Shown here in pieces: positions 58,634 to 64,000 of a DNA stretch of 64,000 bases. The notes beneath the pieces were generated by a model. That model was not told where the DNA came from. It saw only the letters and a list, made by a program, of their open reading frames with translations, and did not search any database. The DNA is taken from positions 258,807 to 322,806 of the forward strand of contig LSYV01000005.1 of assembly GCA_001584585.1 (NCBI GenBank). Reading direction: 5' to 3'. Each line of letters starts with the position of its first letter. Position 1 is the first letter of the stretch. The position numbers and the translations under genes were made by a program. This DNA comes from Gonium pectorale (lineage: Eukaryota; Chlorophyta; Chlorophyceae; Chlamydomonadales; Volvocaceae).

Positions 58634-61621
58634 GTGCAGCACGTGTTCTTCCCAGCAGCGGGTGAGAGGGAGGGCATCTCCATCCTGGAGCTGCCCGGCG
58701 GGCTGGCATCAGGCCTGCTCGCCTGCTTGAGTCTAGGATTCAGCATTCGGAAGTACGTTCTCATGTCCTGCGACGCTAACGAGCGGCGCGCAGTGGCTCA
58801 GCTACTGCCGCTCTGGGCTCTTCAGTTTGACGGTCAGCTTCTAGGGGAGGCGTTCAGCGCAGAAGTTGTCCTGGCCTGCAGCAGCCCCTTCGAGCTGCTG
58901 CAATGGGCAGGCTCAGCAGCCGCAATCACAGCCATGGGGTTGGGGGACAACATATCGTGTTGTCGTAGGCTGCAGCAGCGCAGCTGGGATGTCTCGCATG
59001 TTGTGCAGACCGTGTTGTGCAGTTTTCAGCAGTACCGTCGGGAGCGGCAGCTACCGCCGCTGGCCTTCGCCTTGGAGGGCCTGTATGTGACTCTTCCGGC
59101 CGCGCTCGAGGCAGGGCTGACCCTGGGGCAGCCCGCGTGTCTCGATGCGGCGCAGACCGGCGCAGCAGCGCAACGGCTCAGCTGCATCTACACCAATCTG
59201 GCCAACGCCGCGCATGTACAGCGCTGCCTTGGTCAGCTGCGCCCGCCAGATTTGCGCGACCTCGCCGAGTTGCTGCCCGCCGGCCGCACGCCTGCGGCAG
59301 CACCTACAGTGCTGGCCCCGCTGTATGCGCCGCTCGACAGCCCGGGCCGCCCCTGGTTGGCGCCCCCGCCGCCGGACGTGCCCGGTGCGTCGCTGAGAGT
59401 GGAGCCGGACCGCGCGCCGGGCCAGCTGACCGCCGCCGACTATCGCTTGGCGGCGGGCTTCTGGCTGCGGGACGCGCGGGGACTGGAGCTGGAGCTGGGC
59501 TTGGAGCCGGAGCTGGAGCTGGAGCTACTGAGAGGTTCTTTCCCGCCGCCGGTATTGTGTTCAGTCCTCGCCATCTGCATGGCCCTGCATCGTGCCTTTA
59601 TCACACCGCACGACATGCAAAACCCTGCGCCGCGGCTCATAGTCGCGCCGCAGGGTGGGGGGGACGTATTGCCGCAGGCACTCAGCACGGCCACCCCAGC
59701 GGCGGTCGAGCCGGCGGCGGACCTGGCGGCGGATGAGCTGCGATCACCGCTGGCCCAGGCCCTGCTCTCGGAGCGGGCGCCAGGGCCGGCTGTCGTCGCG
59801 GCGACTGCTGCCCTAGCGGCAGCGGTGGAGGCGCAAGAGAGCGTCATAGCGGAGGGCGCCGATCCTGACGTGTGGCTTAACGCGTCAACGCTGGCGCATC
59901 GGCAGGGTGCGTCAGCGGGGGTCGGTGCTGGCGGGCGGCCGGAAAGGCGGGTGCTCAGGCGAGCCTCGCACTACCGGTGGACGGGTGACCAGCTGCTGTG
60001 CGCCATGAGCGACGGCTCAACGCGGGTCTGCCCACCGCCCCAGGAGAGGGAGGCCATCGTGCAGCGCGTGCACGCCCTGGGCCTCGCGCTGTTGCAGCTT
60101 GGATATTGGTGGTGCGGCATGCGCAGCACCGCGCAGAAGGTCGTGCGCAGCTGCAAACTCTGCGACATGGCCAACAGCGGTAGTGTCGCGCGGCCTACAC
60201 AGCTTCAGCCCCTGGCGATCCGTGGCATGTTCTACCGCTGGGGCATGGACTTGGCGGGACCGCTTCCCCAGGCTGTGCCCCGCGGTTACACGTACGTCAT
60301 GGTCACCGTGGAGCACTTCACCAAGCACCTGGAGCTTATCCCACTGTACAGCAAAGAGCCCGAGGAGACGTCTCGCTGTCTGCTAGGTGTGGTCCTTCGC
60401 TTCTCAGCGCCTGCTGAGATGGTCACAGACCGCGGCGGGGAGTTCCAGGGCGCATTCGAACAGCTTCTACAGCAGTGCTTTGTCGACCACCGACGCACCT
60501 CCGCTGGCCACCCCCAGGCCGACGGCCTAGCCGAGCGGATGGTGCAGGTCGTCAAGGCGGCCATCCGCAAGCATTGCATGGAGAGTGGCAGCTCGGACAA
60601 GTGGGACGAGCATCTGCCCTGGGTGGCTCTCGCCTACCGCTGCTCACCGCAGGCCTCGACCCCGTACTCCCCATACGAACTCAGGTTCGGGGTGCCACCG
60701 GTCGTGCCGCCTGCGCTGCGCGAGCGAATGGCGGAGCCGCTAGGGATCGTGGGCACCAACACGGCCGGGGGCTACGCGATCACGCTCCAAGAGCGTGCGC
60801 TGCTGCTGCGAAAGATGGTACCGGCCGCCGCTGCCAACCTGCTGGCGGCCCTGCACCGTGACTCCCAGCGGTATGCCCTCGTGCGCTCGGGGAAGTACAA
60901 GAAGCCCCCAGCGCTCGACTTCATCCCCGGCGACTACGTGTACGTGCGCTGGAGCGCGGTCAACAACACGCTGGAGATGCCCGTGCATGACGAGGTGCTA
61001 CGGGTTGAGCAGGTCGGCCCGCTGGGCGTGGTGGTGCTCATTGGACGTGACGGCGTCCGCCTCCGGCGGCGAATCGAGCAGCTGGTGCCCTGCCACCTGC
61101 TGGACATCGACCCCATCGTGGACCCGCGCTTGCAGCGCCCGCCATCGGACCACCCCTGTGAAGTGTGCGGCTTACCTGACGACGGGCCCCGCATGCTGCT
61201 GTGCGACGCGTGCGGCACTGGTTGGCATGTGCGCTGCCTGGTACCCCAGCTGAGCGCTGTGCCATCCGGGCAGTGGGTGTGTCCCAAGTGTGTGGAGCTG
61301 CGGCGCGAGGCGCCCGAGGGTCCGGCGCCGGCTCGCCCGGCGCCAGCCGCGGTCCTCTTCCCGAACGCCGCCACGCGGCGGCGGGACGAGGAGGCTGCGG
61401 ATCTACACGGCAAGCGGGTTCTGCGGGTTGGGTCTGTGGGGAGGGGGCGGGAGAAGGAGAGGGTCGAGTACTGGGGCGAGCTCGTCTTCCGAGGGCCCCT
61501 GGAGCGGCCGCGCTACTTTTGGCTAGAGTGGGATGGCGGCGCGGCCGAGTCCATCAGCCGCGTTGAGGCGAAGAAGATGCTGGCGGCCACGAATGCCCTG
61601 CGCAGCCCGAAGCGGGGATGA
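58634..61621 (+). CDS. Gypsy integrase with N-terminal methyltransferase-like segment and C-terminal PHD finger
   Basis: 995 codons open, in phase with the upstream RNase H frame. Residues about 15-75 (ISILELPGGLASGLLACLSLG, then SCDANERRAVAQL) resemble motifs I-II of C5 cytosine methyltransferases; no PCQ motif follows, so catalysis is unlikely. Residues about 475-515 are the integrase zinc-binding region (CKLC). The integrase core has GMDLAGPLP, MVTDRGGEF and HPQADGLAERMV, supplying the D, D and E. Residues about 840-885 form a PHD finger: CEVCG, LLCDACGTGWHVRC, WVCPKC. A C-terminal segment (VEYWGELVFRG, RYFWLEWDGG) looks like a small beta-barrel, possibly chromo/Tudor-like. PHD or chromo modules in such elements are known to steer integration by binding histone tails. 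Confidence 0.88.
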   Translation: MQHVFFPAAGEREGISILELPGGLASGLLACLSLGFSIRKYVLMSCDANERRAVAQLLPLWALQFDGQLLGEAFSAEVVLACSSPFELLQWAGSAAAITAMGLGDNISCCRRLQQRSWDVSHVVQTVLCSFQQYRRERQLPPLAFALEGLYVTLPAALEAGLTLGQPACLDAAQTGAAAQRLSCIYTNLANAAHVQRCLGQLRPPDLRDLAELLPAGRTPAAAPTVLAPLYAPLDSPGRPWLAPPPPDVPGASLRVEPDRAPGQLTAADYRLAAGFWLRDARGLELELGLEPELELELLRGSFPPPVLCSVLAICMALHRAFITPHDMQNPAPRLIVAPQGGGDVLPQALSTATPAAVEPAADLAADELRSPLAQALLSERAPGPAVVAATAALAAAVEAQESVIAEGADPDVWLNASTLAHRQGASAGVGAGGRPERRVLRRASHYRWTGDQLLCAMSDGSTRVCPPPQEREAIVQRVHALGLALLQLGYWWCGMRSTAQKVVRSCKLCDMANSGSVARPTQLQPLAIRGMFYRWGMDLAGPLPQAVPRGYTYVMVTVEHFTKHLELIPLYSKEPEETSRCLLGVVLRFSAPAEMVTDRGGEFQGAFEQLLQQCFVDHRRTSAGHPQADGLAERMVQVVKAAIRKHCMESGSSDKWDEHLPWVALAYRCSPQASTPYSPYELRFGVPPVVPPALRERMAEPLGIVGTNTAGGYAITLQERALLLRKMVPAAAANLLAALHRDSQRYALVRSGKYKKPPALDFIPGDYVYVRWSAVNNTLEMPVHDEVLRVEQVGPLGVVVLIGRDGVRLRRRIEQLVPCHLLDIDPIVDPRLQRPPSDHPCEVCGLPDDGPRMLLCDACGTGWHVRCLVPQLSAVPSGQWVCPKCVELRREAPEGPAPARPAPAAVLFPNAATRRRDEEAADLHGKRVLRVGSVGRGREKERVEYWGELVFRGPLERPRYFWLEWDGGAAESISRVEAKKMLAATNALRSPKRG

Positions 61622-61784
61622 GGTAGAGACGGGAGCGCAGTCACCCTATGCAGTACTGGGCGGGGATTGAGGTGCAAGGGGACGCGCATTTCGCAATTTG
61701 GAAGCAAGGGCCAGCCTGGCCCGGTGCTTGGCTATGTACAGGTTAGGTCTAGGTGTTTGGTTAGGAGGAGGAAGATGAGGAAGA

Positions 61785-61927
61785 GGCTCTCCCACGTGCT
61801 GCCGCACGGTGGAGGCGGTAGTGGCTCGCAGCCCTACCTGGCAAGGTGGTGAACTAGGCGGGTGGCGAAGAGGGGGCTCTCACTGTGCTGCTGCACGGCG
61901 GTAGCGGTAGCGGCTCACCACCCTACC
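61785..61927 (+). repeat. Two imperfect copies of a ~52-bp unit after the integrase frame
   Basis: 61785-61838 and 61876-61927 share CTC.CAC.GTGCTGC, GCACGG, GGCGGTAG, GGCTC and CCCTACC. Each is preceded by a purine-rich run (GAAGATGAGGAAGAGG and GGCGAAGAGGGGG) that could be a polypurine tract. Confidence 0.6.
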
Positions 61928-62311
61928 CGTGATGCTTGATGTCTGGTTGAAGACAGGCTGTGCATCCATTTGGGCCGGTCTTGGGACGCGGGAAAGGTTT
62001 GGTCTCCCGAGGCGCCTTTTTGCTGCCCGCTTGTTAGTCCCAGGCCGAAACTCGTTATAAACAAGACCCGGTAGGATGCGCGTATAGGGGCCTGCGGGCT
62101 CCTCGGCGGCCACACTGCCTGTGTTGGGCCGTCGTTGTTTGGGCCGTGTGTGATTCTGATATCGCCCTTGCCAGCTTCCTGGCTGCGTGCGAGAGGGGGA
62201 GTCCGGTCACCCAGTCCCGCGCCCCGCGCCCCGCCCTACCCTCCTGTGGTAGCCGCCCCCTCCCGCCCCCTCCCTGGCCTTCCCGGACCCCTTTTTTGTT
62301 TTGTGATCTCT

Positions 62312-62372
62312 GACAGCTGTCACCTGACCTGTGCTAGCTTTTCTTCTCTATAACAGCTGTCACCTGACCTGT
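62312..62372 (+). repeat. 41-bp-spaced direct repeat of a 20-bp motif
   Basis: ACAGCTGTCACCTGACCTGT occurs at 62312-62331 and 62353-62372, each followed by a GC/CCAGCTT and TCTTC-rich stretch. It lies in the presumed LTR or 3' flank of the gypsy element. Confidence 0.9.
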
Positions 62373-62410
62373 TCCAGCTTCTCTTCCTTCTACGGTGTTG
62401 CCGGTAATTA

Positions 62411-62430
62411 CACATGACAGCTGTCATGTG
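62411..62430. other. Perfect 20-bp palindrome
   Basis: CACATGACAGCTGTCATGTG is its own reverse complement and shares the GACAGCTGTC core with the two direct repeats just upstream. It could be a protein-binding site in the U3 region of an LTR. Confidence 0.85.
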
Positions 62431-62760
62431 CATGTGACGGCTGTGTCATTCTTGGTACAAGCGGCTGTCAGTTGCCATCCCTGGGGGGTTTGGGAGGCTT
62501 TGTGCGCGTGTGCGTGCCGTTGTACGTGAGACACGTGGCAGTGTTGTGTGCCACGGACGTCGTACATGTCGTACGACGGGTCGCTCGGGCTGTCTGCCTT
62601 GGCGTCCGCGCCTCCAGCTGGAGGCGCTTCTTCTTGTCACATATACAGTGTAATACACACGGCCTTAGGACAGAGCCTTCTTCCTAGGTCAGCCAAGAAC
62701 GCCACCCTAGCCGACAGCCCGACTCAGGCCTGATCAACATGCAGTCAGCTGTTTGGTAAC

Positions 62761-64000
62761 AGCTACCGATCCCGGGCATGGGCTGTGCCGATGGCAGTGA
62801 CAGCATCATGCCCGTTCTGGCACATGACAGCCGCACGCGTTGCCATACGTGTGTTGGAGAGTTGGACCGGGTTGTACCGTAGTGGGCCCTGCTTGGGGTT
62901 CCCCGGCATCTTTACGATAGGGGAACAGAAGGTTACAGAAGCAACCCGTTCGGGTGGATAACCAGACTGCAATGCGATGCTCGGTCGGGGATTTCCAAGA
63001 GGCATCCCGCATGCCCGGATCCTACAATCATAACCTGAGACTTTGTTGAGGCGCCTGCTGCGCAGCCCCAAAGCAGGGTGCACCGTCTAGGCGCAGCTAG
63101 GCTAAGGCAAGAAACCAGGCCAGCCGCAATACTGCACAACTAGGCATGTGAACGCTCTCAGTACCTGTTATCCGAACCACACGGGCAGTAAGAGCTACCT
63201 AGGAAGAGGAGACAGAGGAAGCACTGTTTTGCCGCCTTCAAATCACCAGGGGAGGCGGTCGTGCGTAGTAAGCACACCGTACGTCCGTACCAACTCAGAC
63301 ACCGTACAAACCAACTGGAGCTGGATACGCCATCTGGCCTCATTGTACCGAGGAAACATCGGGCAGTCCGTACCATCGTAAGGCCATATACTTGTCCATG
63401 GAGCCGGTTATAACCATGGCCACATTGCGTCTCAATTTGATTGAAATTACCGGGAGGATAAGGCATGGACCCTCATCTGACCGGCGCAATCAGGCAATGC
63501 GCCCAGCCAATAGGCCAGGTCCGCGCACGTATGCACGCAGCCCCTTGGCAACCCTTTTCCCCACCCCTGCTGCGCTCCGGTAAGCCTAGCCACGATTCCA
63601 TGCGCCGCGTCATAACCCTTCCCTCACCGGAGTCTTCGGTCAAAGATTGATATCTTGCGGCAACGCCGCGAGCGACGGACCCACGGGTCAACCCCGCAGG
63701 TAGCCCACCCTGGCATGCCGTGCGAAGCCGCACCACCGGTCTCCAAACCCTGCCGCGATCGTCAGTCGACCATAGCCATTTACCGCTCTACGCTATCGCG
63801 CTGCGTGACCTCCAGGCGCGCGATTTCTGTGGTTTCCTCGCGCCAGCCTTGAACATCCTCAACAACTGTGCCCTTCTCCTGACAGGCCGTGACCTCGGCG
63901 ACGGTGGGTGCCTCACGCACAGAATAATCCGCGGCTCCTTGCAGTCGCGCAGTTGATCGGGGCTTCAGGACAGTGGCTAGGGTCGCCCCCGCTTGTGCGC
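62761..64000. other. Right-hand flank, no feature recognised
   Basis: About 1.2 kb with no convincing coding, RNA or repeat signal. A plus-strand frame at 63720-63956 is short and without homology that I can recognise. Confidence 0.4.

Larger units (their letters stand above)
56930..62760 (+). mobile_element. 5'-truncated Ty3/gypsy (Metaviridae-type) LTR retrotransposon
   Basis: Order on the plus strand: reverse transcriptase, RNase H, integrase, C-terminal PHD finger, then a possible 3' LTR. This RT-RH-IN order is that of Ty3/gypsy elements. No gag, protease or 5' LTR is visible before about 56930, and the RT region has two frameshifts and one stop. The right boundary is a guess: a region with a TGTAA (about 62650) and TG...CA-like ends between about 62115 and 62760 could be the LTR, but no second copy is present to prove it. 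Confidence 0.75.

Overview
The window is nuclear DNA of a volvocine or Chlamydomonas-like green alga (Chlorophyta, Chlamydomonadales). The evidence is GC-rich coding sequence split by many short GT-AG introns, serine-proline (SPn) hydroxyproline-rich shafts joined to extracellular domains, plant-type AP-4 epsilon, gamma-COP and eL42 proteins, TGTAA 3' end signals, and a Ty3/gypsy element with a C-terminal PHD finger. The exact species cannot be named from the sequence. Three 20-N runs mark scaffold joins; two of them are flanked by duplicated sequence and look like unmerged contig overlaps.

Layout. 1-5378 (-): a secreted or membrane-anchored protein with a proline-rich stalk and five C-type lectin-like domains, running off the left edge. 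6198-12230 (+): AP-4 complex epsilon subunit. 12981-15993 and about 17181-21550 (both -): a tandem pair of paralogues with matching exon structure, an NTF2-like looking core and an Ala-rich LEA-like tail. 22425-23972 (+): ribosomal protein eL42. 25193-30561 (-): coatomer gamma. 30562-37403: a 6.8 kb gene-poor stretch with copies of a dispersed repeat and a decayed PHD-finger relic. 37404-41058 (+): cysteine-rich GCC2/GCC3-like cell-wall protein with an SP-rich shaft. 42752-44784 (+): plastid CPBP-type intramembrane protease. 47658-54540 (-): acylated GAF-domain, TKL-like protein kinase. 55278-55355 (+): an orphan first exon. 55921-56280: an extremely T-poor block. About 56930-61621 (+): a 5'-truncated, partly decayed Ty3/gypsy element, followed by a possible LTR to about 62760. 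62761-64000: no recognisable feature.

The genes do not form one pathway. Two encode vesicle-coat large subunits (AP-4 epsilon, gamma-COP), two encode extracellular hydroxyproline-rich proteins, and the rest are unrelated. Most neighbours are divergent or convergent with 0.7-1.3 kb between them. Introns were placed by hand from reading-frame continuity and family similarity. For AP-4 epsilon, gamma-COP, eL42, the GCC protein, the protease and paralogue A, the hand-placed exons sum to a whole number of codons. The lectin gene is exactly one base short in its first exon. The kinase has several unresolved junctions.
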